Assembly: GCA_026261815.1 (NCBI GenBank)
Contig: JAMPIT010000856.1
Location: forward strand, 11,392,001-11,456,000
Length of the DNA: 64,000 nt
Direction of reading: 5' to 3'
Source: Monarcha castaneiventris obscurior
Taxonomy: Eukaryota > Chordata > Aves > Passeriformes > Monarchidae
Shown here piece after piece: positions 8,791 through 21,219 of this stretch. A program made the translations under genes and the position numbers. A model generated the notes under the pieces. That model was not told the origin of the DNA. It saw only the letters and a program-made list of their open reading frames with translations, and ran no database searches. Within the stretch, counting starts at the first letter, position 1. Each line of letters opens with the position of its first letter.

Positions 8791-11700
8791 GGAGAAGTGG
8801 GTCTTGTTGCTTTGCACAAAAGGCACAATTGTTCATCTTGTTGGCTTCTGAGAGGCCCATCCCAGCCCGTGCTGGCTGTGGGTGTGTGCCCAAGCACCAA
8901 GCACCCCACAAGGACCTAGTGGTTTAACTCTCCTGCCTGCCTGCTTTATCTCTGCCCAGTTGTCCTGAGTTTATTCTCCTGGTAACACAATTGCACATTG
9001 CTTTTCCCAGTCCTCTGAACCCCCACAGAGCTGAGAAAACTGAGGAAGAAACCACCAAAACTCTCACATGCAAAACAGACAGGAAAGTGGCAGTTTGGGG
9101 GGATCTCTTTTGCTGTTGGAGAAAGAAGCAAAAGGTAGGAATGAAGACAGTGTGCAATAACAACAGCAATGCTTTGGAATGATGGATTTAATCTCAGCCA
9201 GAGATATCCTGAAGTGTGGCACCACGGTGATGGTGACAACAGGCTGAATCCATGACAAGGCCACGGCAGCCACCCAGGAAATGCCATTCCTGCTCAGTTA
9301 CCTGGGCCTTGCAGACACTGCTGTAATTCCCTTTCCTTCTGCTCTCAGGAGGCAGAATGGTTTTGATCAGCTGAGTTGATGCTGGGTTTTTGTGGCTAAC
9401 AGAGGCCAGCAAAGGGGCAATGACAATTCCCTTACTCCTTGCTCCTCCTGCACATTGCCTCTGATATCCAGTATCTCTTCTGGAGCCCAGATCCATGCTT
9501 CTCCCTGCTAATCCTCGGCCCTGACTGTGATATGCTCCCCTCCTACCCATCTCTGCTTCTCCAGCCCTGGTCCCTGTTAACAACTCAGAAGCAAAGAGGG
9601 ATGGCTGGAATTTTGGGATGCCCACGAGGCTGCAGCCTGCACTGGATGAGCAGCAGCATCCTCATCCTGGCTCAAAAACCCATAGCAAGGGAAATGGAAA
9701 GGAAAAGGCAAAGCTGGAGCTTCAAAAATCAGTGCAAGCTGGCTGGGAAGTTTTTGCTTCCATTTCCCAGCTAATGGCATCTTGGAAAATTAAAGCAGAG
9801 CAGCAGCTGCAAGGAAGCAAACAAAGCAGCCATGGGGGCTGGGAAGGGAGCTGGCACTCAGTTCCTAATTTTGTTATTCTACTGAATGAGTTATTTCAAA
9901 CTGTGGATTACATTTACTGAGGGAATGTGAGATTACCATGCGTGTGCATGTGTATACACACAGCAGTGCTCCTCTCCTTGGCATTTCTGCATCTCCATAA
10001 CTTCCTTCTGCCTAGCTGCTCCATCTCCAGCTTCTCTTAGATCCCCTTTCACAGCCACTTGGGCTGTTTTATCAAAAAAATGATCTCCACTACAAAGAGA
10101 GCCAGAGGAAAAGGGGAGTGGTACATTACGAACATGAGCATTTGGCCATTCAAACAGGTGGGGAGGGAAAATTTGGCTGAGAGGAACCAGATTTTAAAGT
10201 GAACCTTGGTTTTTCATTATGTGTAAGATAATCTGGGGAGGAAGCTCCAACATGGCAGATAAAACCTTTTATAGTGATGAAATCACCCCTAAATAGCTAA
10301 TGTCCATCCTGTACATGTCAGGTAGGGAAAGGAGGCTTCCAGGCAGGTTTTCTCCTTGTTCATATTCCTGGTCTTTGCTCCATGACTCCTGCTGGGTGAT
10401 GTTGGTCAGAATCACAACCTCCCTGAATCATAAAGATGCTCAGGCCTGGAAAATTCAAGTTCATTTTATATCCAGATATCCTGGTTCTAATATCCTTCAC
10501 TGACAGGGTTTAGGCAGCATTTTTTTGCATCCCAACCTTATTCCCAAAAGCCTCACTGTTAGATAATAGAGTTCTCCAGTCAATTCTACTCTCTCTCCTG
10601 CTATTATTTATTATTTAAGAAAAACAGGCAAGGGAGAAGAGATATATTTTCCACTGAGGTTTGAGGAGAGATTACAAAGGAATGAAGCAGAGAGGTGAAG
10701 GGGAGGCTGAGAGAGAAGTGCCCAGCATTGCATCCAGGATAGCTTTTGCTGAGACTCTGGGAGGTCACAGAAGGTATGACAAGTATCCAGGTGGGAGAGA
10801 TGGCGAAGAGAGACCTTTTCTGGGAGAAACAAAGAGAAATGCCACGCTTGGTCCCCACACAGAGACAGCAATGTTACCACTGTGTCAACACTCACGGGCT
10901 CTGTATGGTGCTGGGCCCAATCTCTCCTTGGCTTAGCCCTGTTTTAACCTTGATTGAAAAAGTTGTGATCTTCACTGGAAGTTGATAATCAATCCCATTT
11001 AATTTATCAGTAAACTTGGGTGCTGCAGTGTCTGAGGGGAGCCCTAGTTCAAAGCCACCGAGCCTCCAAGAGCCAGGATGAGGCCAGAGCTGCAGCCTGG
11101 GAATAGCAAGAACAAACCTGTTTGCACAAACGTTTTTAAGAACCCTTTTTTTCTATGGCAGGATAAATTCTGGTTTAAAATGACAGCATTTTCAAGACAA
11201 ACTCTTGGGATTTCAGAAAATAAGACTATTCTGCTGTTACTCAGCTGCAGTCTGAAGTCATTTACATCCATCTCATGCTGCTTAGTTTCCAGGGTCTGTT
11301 GAGATGACAACCCCATCTCATGCTGCTGTGGGCCGCTGAGCAGAAGTCTCTGCTGAGTTTAAGTAAATGCATAAATGATCTTCTTGGTGAGCAACCTCTT
11401 AAGCCCAGCTGGGGTACCTGTGCATTAAACCAGCCTTCCAAAACATCGGCACGAGCAGCAATGGAATGTCAGCTCCAGCCCCTGACAGTGCAGTTGAGCC
11501 CTCAAGGAGCTGAGGAATGTGGTGAGAGGGGCACAGTTAGAGGAAGGTGAAGAGGAAAAAGGTTTTTAGGGGTTGTAGAGAAGTAAGAGCTCTGATCAGG
11601 TACGACCCTAGCAATAAGGAAGATGTGTTTCCATGGGAGAAAGCCTCTCTAATACTTGCTTGATGGGATTTTTTCCTTAGAAATAATCAGTCTGAATCAC

Positions 11701-13799
11701 AGCTTCATTATGGGGTGGTTAAGCTGATGGTAGGGCTGGGGAAAAGGAGAGGGCTGGTGTGGAAGCGAGGCTCTCGTTTTCCCCTGCAAATAGCACTGAA
11801 GATCAAAGGATGTTTTTCCAGCACGGATGCAATGGAGGGAGCCAGCCCCACGCTGGGAAGTGGAGCTCCTGGTGTTCCTCAGCACTGGCAGTCGGAGCTG
11901 AGCCTCGCCTCTGCTGCACTGCCATCCTCACTCAGATCTTTGCTGCTCCTTGGGAAAGGGTTTTGCTGCTTTCATTCATTAATTCATTGTTGCAGGAGGC
12001 CTGCATAACCCTCTGCCTCCCAGATGGAAAAGCCTGCTTTTACACAGGGGAAACTCTGGTGATGGATCTGTGAAATGATGAGTTTGTTAGAAGTTATTTT
12101 TAGAGGTGCAAGTGTCTTGTTTGCTCTGACTTTTTAATGGTTGTATTTGCAGGACACTTGCCCCTCTGCCCTGCCCTTCCCCTGAGGAGGGGGCTCTGGC
12201 CAGTGCCACATCACAGTTTCTAGGTGGGCTGTAATGCTGAGTGTTGAGAGATGGACAAGAAAATACACAGCTCGTGAAGGACTTCATGGCAATGATCTGT
12301 GATCTCCGGGTAGGCAGAACAGGATTCGCCTTCCCATCAGCACGTGTCCTGCACACAGGAGTTGTTATGTCTGGGCTGTAAGCAAATACCTCTGCTAACC
12401 TCTCAGACTTCCTCACCTTGGAAGCTGGTCCTGCTTTTCTGGTTGGAGACTTTCAGATGTCTCTTCCAATCCAAGTTACCTTGTGATTTTAATGATGTAG
12501 CTCTTGTCCTCTGGAGCTGAGGAGCCCAGCTAAAGGCTGGACCCTCTTGCTGTCCACTTTCTGAAAGGGGTTTCTGCCCAGATATTGCTATACCTGGCAC
12601 GCCCCAGTGCCCTACAAGCCTAATTTTAGCTCAGTGCTGCAGGCTGGCTTCTTGTCATGGGCCAGGAGAAGGTTAATGATCATCTGGGCAGCCCTCCAAA
12701 ACCAATCTAATGTTTATTCAGGATAACAGCATTGCAGAGGAAACCAAGCGTGTCCACCTTCCACGTACAGCTCACCCATCACAGCCCTGCTCCTGCAGGT
12801 GGCTCTGCTGGAGCAGCTCAGGTTTGTCCATTCTTGGAGGAGACCCTTCCCTAGGCCAGTTCAGGTCTTCATCAACATTTCCAACCCTATTAACCCAAAC
12901 AGATGCTGTGTTTCTAAAGAAAAAACACTTCACCAGGCTGTGGGTCTGTTGTTTCAGCAGTGGAAATTCACATTCACAGTTTGTTTTTTTTTTAGTAGGA
13001 CACTCCTCATGGGTCAGATACCCGGGCTACAAACAAATATCCATTTATTTGGATATTTGGGGGGTGGGTCAGTGGTCTCAGCCTGGTGGTGGTGGCCTGG
13101 ATGTTGCAGGTCTGTGCCTCAGCTGGGTCTGGGATAGAGGGGAGAGGATGAAGGGCTGGTGCAGATTAACACATGAAAAGGCACAGGGATGTGAGACAGC
13201 AGTGACTGTACCCTCTGGAGTCCACAAGACGGTTGTGGGTGTTTATTCACTTCAGCTGCTCTTTAATGGCTTAATTTCAGCCATGAATTACAGCCTTTTC
13301 TTCCCCCCAGCCCAGCCCCTGCAGTTATTCCCTCATGCCTTTGACACAAGGTGAATGGATGTGCAACAGATTCATCCCAAAAACACCCTGCACCTGTGAG
13401 GTGAGTACACTGCTTTCTTGGGTCTCCCCTAGGACCCCTCAGGGCTCCATGAAGGGACTGGGTATAAGCTGTAAAGCCTGAAGGCCTGAGATGTGCTGTG
13501 CGAGGGAAAGATTCTCTTCCAACAGTAAGTACTCACAGACATACACGGCCCAGGAGAGCTCTTGATGCTTCCCTTGGGGTGCAGGAAAAATTGTACTGAT
13601 AGCAAAAAGTGTTTTCTGAGGCAGCCCTGAGATGCTGGTACTGGCTTCACCATCAACAGTCCCAAAATAGCTGGTTCTCACTGCCTTTCCAGGCATGCTG
13701 AGAGGCACTGTGAGAACATCTATTTAGCAGTGTCTCTGGAGAACACTGGGAATGTGCTTCCTGCTACCCGAGATGGTCAGGGAGATGGCTGGGCAGCCA
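8791..13799. other. Non-coding sequence, no gene or transposon recognised
   Basis: A long run of ordinary non-coding sequence. A 9-base perfect inverted repeat with an 8-base spacer lies at 13034-13059. An open frame of 214 codons on the plus strand at 12710-13354 has no recognisable domain and is treated as chance. Confidence 0.5.
13034..13059. repeat. Inverted repeat, 9-bp arms, 8-bp loop
   Basis: Arms 'caaatatcc' (13034-13042) and 'ggatatttg' (13051-13059) are perfect reverse complements around 'atttattt'. It could be a chance palindrome or a dimeric binding site. Confidence 0.7.
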
Positions 13800-13895
13800 G
13801 ATGGCCATATGTGTTTGGAGCTGATATTAATGTCTCATTTGATTATGTTTACAGCATGATTAAAAGGCTCCTAGGTTCCTGAGCAGGTATCTTTT
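13800..13895. promoter_or_regulatory. Candidate conserved enhancer with E-box, forkhead and homeodomain cores
   Basis: Within about 100 bases there is an E-box CATATG (13806-13811), 'gatattaatg', a forkhead core TGTTTAC (13846-13852) and 'gattaaaag'. This clustering in an AT-rich island suggests a regulatory element. Conservation is untested. Confidence 0.25.
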
Positions 13896-14639
13896 ATTAT
13901 GCTAAATCTAAACAGAACAAGGATACTCCACTGTGGGCTTGGCTGGTTAAACGTGGTGCCAGACAATGTTTCTCTCAAGCCTAGCTCATTTCCCACTGGA
14001 GTATGCCCATGCACTGGTGGGAACAAACAAAGCCCATCTTTGCCCACAGAGGATACTCAACTACAGGTATGAGGGACCACTGGGTCTCCTTTGTGGTGCC
14101 AGGAAGCCTAAAGCTCAACCAAACCACCTTCTACCCAAAAGTGTGGGGCCAGATGCAGAGAAACTTGGAAAAAAAATGGGTTGTGCACATGCCAGACTCC
14201 AAGAGAGACTGTTTTTGTCTGGGCACATAGTCAGAGCGAAACTGATGGTAGAAAAGCAGCAGTAGGAGCTACTGGAAGGTTAGAGTGGGCTTGCAGCACA
14301 CAAAGCCCTTCCTCAGCATCCTGTCTGCTCCTCAGCAAGGTCTGTGGCCCATTTCTGAGTCTCTGTGTGTCCCTTCTTGTCCAGAATATTTGGAAAGTGG
14401 AAAGAAACTTTGGAGCCCAAGACAACAGAAGCAGGGAACTATGCCAGTGTTTGGATTGCCCATCCTTTTCATAAACATTTCCTGTGGAGGTTACCCAAGC
14501 CGAAAAAGCAAGTGAACCCAAAACACCTACCCTCTTTGGAGGATTGGAGTTTATTGTTAATAATCTACTGCTAAAAGGGTAACATCTGTTTTGGACAAAC
14601 TGTAATGAGATTTAAACCCCAGGTGGAGGGAGGACTTCA
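13896..14639. other. Non-coding sequence, nothing recognised
   Basis: GC-moderate sequence with short frames only. No repeat, RNA or regulatory signature stood out. Confidence 0.5.
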
Positions 14640-14800
14640 CAGTAATAAATGACTTTCTGTATGTCTAAATAGTTTTAATTTTTTTTCTGGCAGAAATAGC
14701 TGCTTTTCACCTCAGGCTTCTTTTTGCCAGCTCTTTTTGTTTAATGATTGCTATTAATTTCCAGGATGGCAGATGGATTCTAGGCTGGTGGAGTCTGAAA
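14640..14800. promoter_or_regulatory. AT-rich candidate conserved non-coding element
   Basis: Holds 'agttttaattttttttctgg', 'gtttaatgattgctattaat' and several TAAT/ATTA cores in a small AT-rich island. It may be a homeodomain-bound enhancer, but there is no conservation evidence in hand. Confidence 0.22.
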
Positions 14801-16539
14801 TGAGGAAAAACAGCCCGTGAAGGTGCGAGCTTGCCGTGAGTGTGTGCACAGGTCACACATGCTGGTGTGATGCCATGTGTGGGAGTTTGCTTCCCAAGGG
14901 AACAATTGCTTCTCAGTACCTGCTCCCCGCCACGGGGATGTTTGAGCATCTCTCAGTCATAAAGGAAGGTAAATTAACATTTCTGGTCACTGTTTGTAGC
15001 TCTGCCTCTTTAGACCTTCATTTAATAAAGCTGCTGATTTCAGCAAGGGTTTGAGAGGGATTCAAACCAGCACCAAGTGCTTTGCTAAATCCAAGTTGAA
15101 GTGAGCTGGAGAGCAGCACGTGGTCTGCAGAACATGGAAAGGAGCTCCCTGCCCATGGCTGCATGCTGCCAGGTGATGGGGATTCCTCCTTGGGCAAGAA
15201 ACAGACATTTTTCAGTTCTTTTCCTGATATTTGGGGTTGGTTTTTTTTTTTTTTCTTTTTCAATAATGGGGGATGTCCCAAACAGACAATCCTCCGTCCT
15301 CTGGCTGTGGTGACAAGTGCCTGCTGTTGAACCCAGCACACCCTGACAAGCTCCTGGTGCTCAAAGGAGGGCTTTCTTTATCCTCTCTGCTACCACCTCC
15401 TCCTCGAGAAGCCTACAGAACTAATCCCAATTAGTGCTGCAGTGTGCTGGGGTGCCCTCCTTGATCTTCCCCTCCTGTGGAGCATCTCTGGGCTTGGCTC
15501 AGGAGGCAGGACACATGGGTAGCCAGGTGAGAAGCTGGATCTAGGAAGCAAGGCTGATGATGGATCACCACATGGCAGCACCCTGAGGACAGATAGCTGT
15601 CCCAAGACAAGAGTGTGGCAGAGGACATGGGAGGGAGTGAGGGGTTTATTTGCCTGGGCCTGGATGAGCCCCTGGGGATGGAGGAAAGGGGGTAGAGATG
15701 GAAAGTGCAGCATCTCAGGTGATGCAGATAATCTCCTTTAATCTCCTGCTCAAAATAACCCAAAGTCAAGTAAAGGAGGGATTACAGGCCCTAAGCCACT
15801 GTTATTGCCGGGGTGGAACAGACTTAGGTTGCCTCAGAAGGGCTCCCGAGGAAGAAGAGGAGCTGCAGCAAATAGCGGCCTGCTGGAAATGCCTCCTGGT
15901 GAGGGTGACTGGGGGGGCCGGGGACCCTCCTGAGGGAGCCCAAGGAGAGCTGGAGCTGCAGGGACAGCAGCCCTGGCAGACTTAGGAGCCTTCACAGGGA
16001 GCTGGTCCCAGGGAGAGAGTGTCTCAGATGCCCACTTGTCACCTTGTCATTGTTGATGGGTTTATTCTTAGTGCAGGATCCAAAGTGCTTTATGGCCATT
16101 AATTATCCTAATGGGGAAGCAGCGCCCATGAAACTCATTTCAGAGATGGGAAACAGAGCCCAGGAGGAGGTAAATGACCTATCAGGTGCTGGGGCAGGGC
16201 TAGAGTGAGGTGGTCATTCCCTGACCTCACACCTCCCTCCAGTTTTCAGGGACTTTTTCTGGGATGCGTGTTCCCAGCAGCCTGAGGCTGAAGGCACCTC
16301 CTGCCCTTTACCAAAAAAGCCACACCACAGCTCAGCTGCTGTGCTGCTGCCAGGGAAAACTGAGCTGCAGAGCCCTATTCATCAGCTCCTGGCGATGTCT
16401 CCAAGATAGCAGCAGCACAGGGAGCGTGTGAAGCAGGATTGCACTGGGGAGGGAGCAGAGCATGTTCATTTTAATGAGCCTGTCCCTGCCTAAAGGAGAG
16501 AGAAAGCGAGAGGCCAACCTGGTTTAATAAACTCTAGCA
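14801..16539. other. Non-coding sequence, nothing recognised
   Basis: This includes a T13-type tract around 15240-15255. No gene, recognisable repeat or RNA. Mostly GC-moderate and CpG-poor. Confidence 0.5.
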
Positions 16540-16720
16540 TGCGGATTTAATCAGATGGATCATTGTTCCCCAGCACAGGGATGAATATATTAAAAAAATG
16601 ATTCAAACTTTTCCCCTTTGTTTTTCATTTGTATTATGTGCTGTGGTGTGATAAAACATCCTGGGGCCAACTCGCAAGGCAATAAAAGAGACGGTGGAGG
16701 AGAGGAAGACATTGATCCAT
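16540..16720. promoter_or_regulatory. AT-rich candidate conserved non-coding element
   Basis: Contains 'gcggatttaatcagatgg', a TAATC core of the OTX/CRX type, then 'gaatatattaaaaaaatgat' and 'tgtggtgtgataaaacatcc', a RUNX-like core. OTX/CRX-type sites would fit a gene expressed in photoreceptors, which is inference from ELFN1 biology in mammals. Confidence 0.25.
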
Positions 16721-18049
16721 GCAAGTGAGCACAAGCACTGTGGGAAGGGAGGCTGCTGGCAGGCAGGGCTGGAAGAGAGGGGCTGCAGCATCCTCAGCCC
16801 CCACCAAAGCCCCAGGGAAGATGTGGTTAATGGGGGCTGACCTGGTGTCAGCTCCTTTTCAGAGATTTGAGGTGACTAATAGCAGTTTAAGTCCAGTGCT
16901 AAAAGCAGCCCTCGGTCAGGCATGAGGCCTCCACCTCACTACAGAAAGGTCTGAGCACAAGCAAATCCCCATGCTCCTGGCCCAGGAGGGAAAGAGGGAC
17001 TCCCACAGTCCCCACCTTTCTACAGGGACACCAGCAAGTGGATTGTGCTGGTGGTATCTTTTGGAGTTAGGCCTTCAAGGGAATGGTGCAACAGGACAAA
17101 CTTTCCTCTGGACTCTCCCCTTCTCCTTACCAGGAGCTGTTTCATCACTGTCTCTCCCTTGCACCACGTGCCAGGCAGGGAGGAGTGGGGATCTGGGTGC
17201 TGCTAATTAATTTAGAGAACTAAATAGCTCTGGCTGCAAAGCTGCAAACTGCACAGCAGGAAGGCAAGGGCTGTATGATGGGGCTCTGCCACTGCTCCCT
17301 GTCTGAATGCCACAGCCCTGTGCCTCTGACTGTCCCTGGGGACAGCAGGCATTGCTTGGAGGCACAGGAAGGTCGTGATCCAGCCCAGCAGAGAGCAAAC
17401 TGGGTGTGCAGGCAGCCCAGGTGGGATTGTGTCATGGTGTGTGCCTCGGCAGTGCCGGGCTCTGGGCTTGCAAGGCCCTTGCTACGTGGGTGTGAATAAA
17501 GCCAGCTTAGATAAAATAGTCTTTTGTGCTAAATCCTGGACAGACCACCTTGAGCTGTGGACAAGGACAGACCTCAGGGGCCTCAAGATGCCTCCATGGA
17601 ATTTACCTCCTTTGCCCTGCCCAAGTTCACTGTCCTTGGCTCAGGCTTAAATAACCCCAGCCCTTGCTTTGCTTGCCCTTCCCTGGCCCATCAGGCTGCT
17701 TGTCACCCTGAGACACAAAGAGCTGGCTCTCCCAGGATGGGACAGGGCACCCAGCTGGGTTTTTAACCACTCCCCCTAATGCTAAGGCCAGAGCTGCACT
17801 AGGACAGCTCCCTGGCAGGTTACAGATGGGCTGAAGGCAGCCCAGAGGTGTTTTTGTCGGGGGGCTACAGGTCCCCCTGCCATGGAGCAAAGCTGTACCT
17901 GACGGGTTTGTCTGGCCCTAGGACAGAGGCAGGGTTTGTGGTGAGAACCCAGGAATTACTTTTTACATCCTTCCTTCAGGATGGATCATCTCCACCAGCA
18001 GCTGTAGGGCCATGGTAGTGTTTAGAGGAGGGGGGAAAGCATCTCCTTC
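16721..18049. other. Non-coding sequence, nothing recognised
   Basis: GC-moderate sequence rich in short frames that look like chance. No repeats or RNA genes recognised. Confidence 0.5.
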
Positions 18050-18640
18050 CTTGGAAAAAGATTGCTCTAAATTGTGTCATTGACCCATTCACTGAAAAGT
18101 CACTTATGGCCACTTGGTGTTAAATATCACCAACTTTGGCTTCTAACACACCACCGTGCTACTGTTTCATTACTTTATCCATTACTGTCCATAAACACTG
18201 ATAAATAATCCTATTTTCATTCCCACCGTTGTTTAAGTGGTCATTAATTGTAGTTTATATGCTGTCTTTGTGTATTTGTGTACGATAGCTTCTTCATGAT
18301 TCCTTGATTAACTGTGATTGATTGCGTATTTTAAAATCAATTAAAAGTTTCAACACTAAAAGGTAGAGTCTTTAGCAGTAATTCTCCAAGACATTGCCAT
18401 TTATAATGGAGCTATTGTAGTTCTGGGATCCATTAGTGTGGCACGCCGTGATCTTTATTTTCCAGATTTATGCAAATATGTGAGCGAGAGTGTGCAAAGG
18501 GCTGTGCCTCTTGTGGTGGAGTGGACGGCAAGAGGGTGTGGGAAAGAATCAGCTTCTCACAGGGTTGCTGGCTCTTTTGGGTGACCAGGCATCTCTCACT
18601 CCCTTCCTTAAGGTGCTAATGCAAATGCTGAGCCCCAGAA
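18050..18640. promoter_or_regulatory. Strong candidate conserved enhancer, TAAT-rich with two POU octamers
   Basis: A sharply AT-rich island of about 600 bases. It is dense in TAAT/ATTA homeodomain cores ('ggtcattaattgtagttta', 'aaatcaattaaaag', 'tcattactttatccattact') and carries two perfect octamers ATGCAAAT at 18470-18477 and 18619-18626, 149 bases apart. It also holds 'ccttgattaactgtgattga'. This is the most enhancer-like block in the window. Function and conservation are inferred from motif density only. Confidence 0.4.
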
Positions 18641-19479
18641 CCCCATCATTTCCTTGCTGGGGTGATAGAACTGTGTATTAATTTGCTATTTGTAAAGAGG
18701 AGCTGAATACCCTCAGCTGGAGGGAGCCACAGGTGGGATGTGTGTCCTTCTGCAAAGCTGTTTTGGTGAATGCCCTGTGCCTCGGTGGCTGAGGGGTACG
18801 TGGGAGGACAGAGGTGGCTGTGAAGGCCTGTGTTTGTGTTGGTGCTGATATGATGCTGACATGCTGGAGGAGGAGGAGGGTGGCCAGCACCTGGGTGTCA
18901 GGGCGTGTGCTGGAGCACAAATCTCTGCTCTTTACAGCATCATGCCTGCATTATATCAATGCTTAGCTCCTCATATTGGGGTTGTGCTGGGAAAATGTGT
19001 CCAGCACCAGAGCTGGAGGAAATGGGATTGCCACTGTGCTCTCGTGCTGCCTTGCCCTGCAAACCTGAATCCTACATGCTTATGCCTCTGTGCACTCTGT
19101 GACTCCAGGGCAGCTCTGCCCAAGCAGCTTCTCCTGGCCCGTGCAGAGAATTAGGGGTGGGGGAACCACGTAAGAGATTTTGTGCAGGTGCTCTGAGGTG
19201 GAGGAGCAGATCCCCAAGGACCAGTGGGAAATCAGGCCCTTGTAATGGATCCCCTCCGTGTCCCACATCCTCCTGGATGTGTGCCTGCTGCCAGGAGCAG
19301 GGCCCTCCCAGCCATCTGCCAGCTCAGGCAGAGGATTCCTGTGCACTAATCTGCTCAAAGACATTTGTCACCCACCCCTCTCCCAGCTGCATGATGCAAA
19401 AAATGCCTCAGTGCCCCAGTACAGCTGCTGGGAGCACCTGTAGGGGAAATCACCAGTCTTGTTAAATGATGGGGGGACC
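18641..19479. other. Non-coding sequence, nothing recognised
   Basis: GC-moderate spacer between two AT-rich islands, with only short unrelated reading frames. Confidence 0.5.
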
Positions 19480-19830
19480 ATTTTATGCAAGCCCTGGAAT
19501 GGGATCACTCTGTTGTATTAACTTGCCTGCTTGCATTGATGTTAATGAAATAAAGAAATATAATGGTTCCAGACTTTTAAACTTCTTATAGCTCGATTTG
19601 CATAATGGCCACCGCTACCCTGAACAGGAACTGATCTGTCAAAAAATATTGTTCCAGTCCTCTATCATTCAGCTCAATGGGAGGTGCAGATTGGCCCACA
19701 GGAGCTGTTTTTCGCTGATGGAGTGGAGTTTGCCTAGTGCCGACCATAAAAAGCAAATATTAGCACGCAATCCAATATTGTAAAAAAGAAATTGGTTAAA
19801 AGTTATAGATCAATAACTGTTAACGTGGCT
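19480..19830. promoter_or_regulatory. Candidate conserved enhancer with inverted POU octamer
   Basis: AT-rich island with a perfect ATTTGCAT at 19596-19603, 'ttgatgttaatgaaataaag', 'attagcacgcaatccaatat' (CCAAT core) and 'caataactgttaacgtgg'. It lies about 1 kb from the 18-kb island and may belong to the same regulatory cluster. Conservation is untested. Confidence 0.35.
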
Positions 19831-20083
19831 CTATGTTTCAGACAGATGGTGTTTGCTGCTGCCTGCTGATGGGGAGGCAGGTTCCCTCCCGCTGGCTGAA
19901 GCAACTCCGTGGTTCCTCCTTGGAGGAGCCTGGGGCTGCCAGTCAAGGCTTAGCTGTCCTGAGCAACCCTGGGAGCTTGCTATGCTGCACAGTGTTTCTT
20001 GTGGAAGTTTGTTCCCCTCTACCCTGGACTACAAAATGCTGGACACTAGTTCTGTCTCCACCTTCCTGCACGACCCTCCTCAG

Positions 20084-20359
20084 TGCCTCAGATCCCATCT
20101 CCTTGATGTCCTACAGCAACCCCACTTGACGCCTTAGATCCTTACTCCTTGCTTACCTAGGCCTCTTCTCCTCCATGCCCTAGATCGCTGCTCCTTGATT
20201 ATCCACATCTCTGTTCTTTGATGCCCTAGATCTCTGCTCCTTGATTACCTACATCTCTGCTCCTCCATGCCCTAGATCTCTTCTCCTTGATTATCCCCAT
20301 CTCTGCTCTTTGATGCCCTAGATTTCCTCTCATCAGTGCCCCAGATCTCTGCCTGCTGA
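20084..20359. repeat. 12 x 23-bp tandem array with 46- and 92-bp higher order
   Basis: Twelve consecutive 23-base units start at 20084, 20107, 20130, 20153, 20176, 20199, 20222, 20245, 20268, 20291, 20314 and 20337. In the regular core (units 4-10) two types alternate. One begins 'tgccctagat' (20176, 20222, 20268); the other begins 'ttayc' and contains 'catctctg' (20199, 20245, 20291). This gives a 46-base dimer. Units at 20153 and 20245 share the ending 'ctcctcca', while those at 20199 and 20291 share 'ctttga', giving a further 92-base period. Because 23 is not a multiple of 3, frames across it are not meaningful. Confidence 0.93.
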
Positions 20360-21219
20360 CGACTCCTGCAGCACTTCCAGCTCTTCCAGAGCATCCCGAT
20401 GCTCTTAGCCCTGTGGGGAGAAGGGCGTTGGTCTTGGCATGTGTCTGTCCCCTCCCCAAAGTGAGGTGAGCATCCCTCCTCTCCACGGTGTGTATTTAAC
20501 ACATGCTGCCCATGTGGCAGGGACTGTCTCTCCCCACCAGAGTGTGTTTAGGGAGTGCAGACCCAAATCCTCAGCGACAGTGATGGGGACAGGAGTGTGC
20601 AGGAGCTGGGAACCAGCTGAGCATCACGAGCCAGAGTGACAATGGCCCTTTTGCCCCCACTGACCTTGGGCATGCCTCTGATAGCTCATTACAGCCTGCC
20701 TTTGATCACTTGCCTCTTCCCCGCTCTTTTTGTGGAGATGCTGGAGAGCTTTCCTGACCGATATAATCAAAAAGGACATTTTTACTTCCAAAATATACAA
20801 CTTAATTAGAACTGCGAAGGGAGAGACAAGCCAGTCCATAAAAACACCCACTCTGCGACAATCTCTGTCCTGATTCTGCGGGAACTGGGGACAAGAGACA
20901 CCTGGTTTTCAGTGGGAGCAGGGTAGGTTCCTAAATGTTAGCAATACCACTCAGGTCCTAGACAAAAAGGGGTTTTTCCACTGCAAGAGAAGGGTTTGGT
21001 GTGGAAATGCCCTCACCTGCAGTCAAACGTGCTTTGCTGAATTGGGACTCATTGGAAGTGATGCCTTAGGTTTTAACTTCTATATTTTTTAAATTCTGTA
21101 CTGCTTAGAGTGTAACTCTGAAGTTCCTTGTAGCCTGTAATTTCTGCTCTCTCGTGCAAGGTGGACATAACAAAGCCTCTCCAGGCTTTGCCTTCAAGGA
21201 CAGGCAGGCTGTTCTAAGC
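20360..21219. other. Non-coding sequence, possibly including the 5' part of an LTR
   Basis: No gene seen. The LTR-like block that ends at 21482 might begin as far back as a TG at about 20937, but no confident 5' boundary or target-site duplication could be found. Confidence 0.4.

Noticed and set aside
12710..13354. 214-codon plus-strand open frame
   Set aside because: No recognisable domain, an unusual composition, and no splice or promoter context. A frame of this length is not surprising in 58 kb of GC-moderate non-coding DNA.
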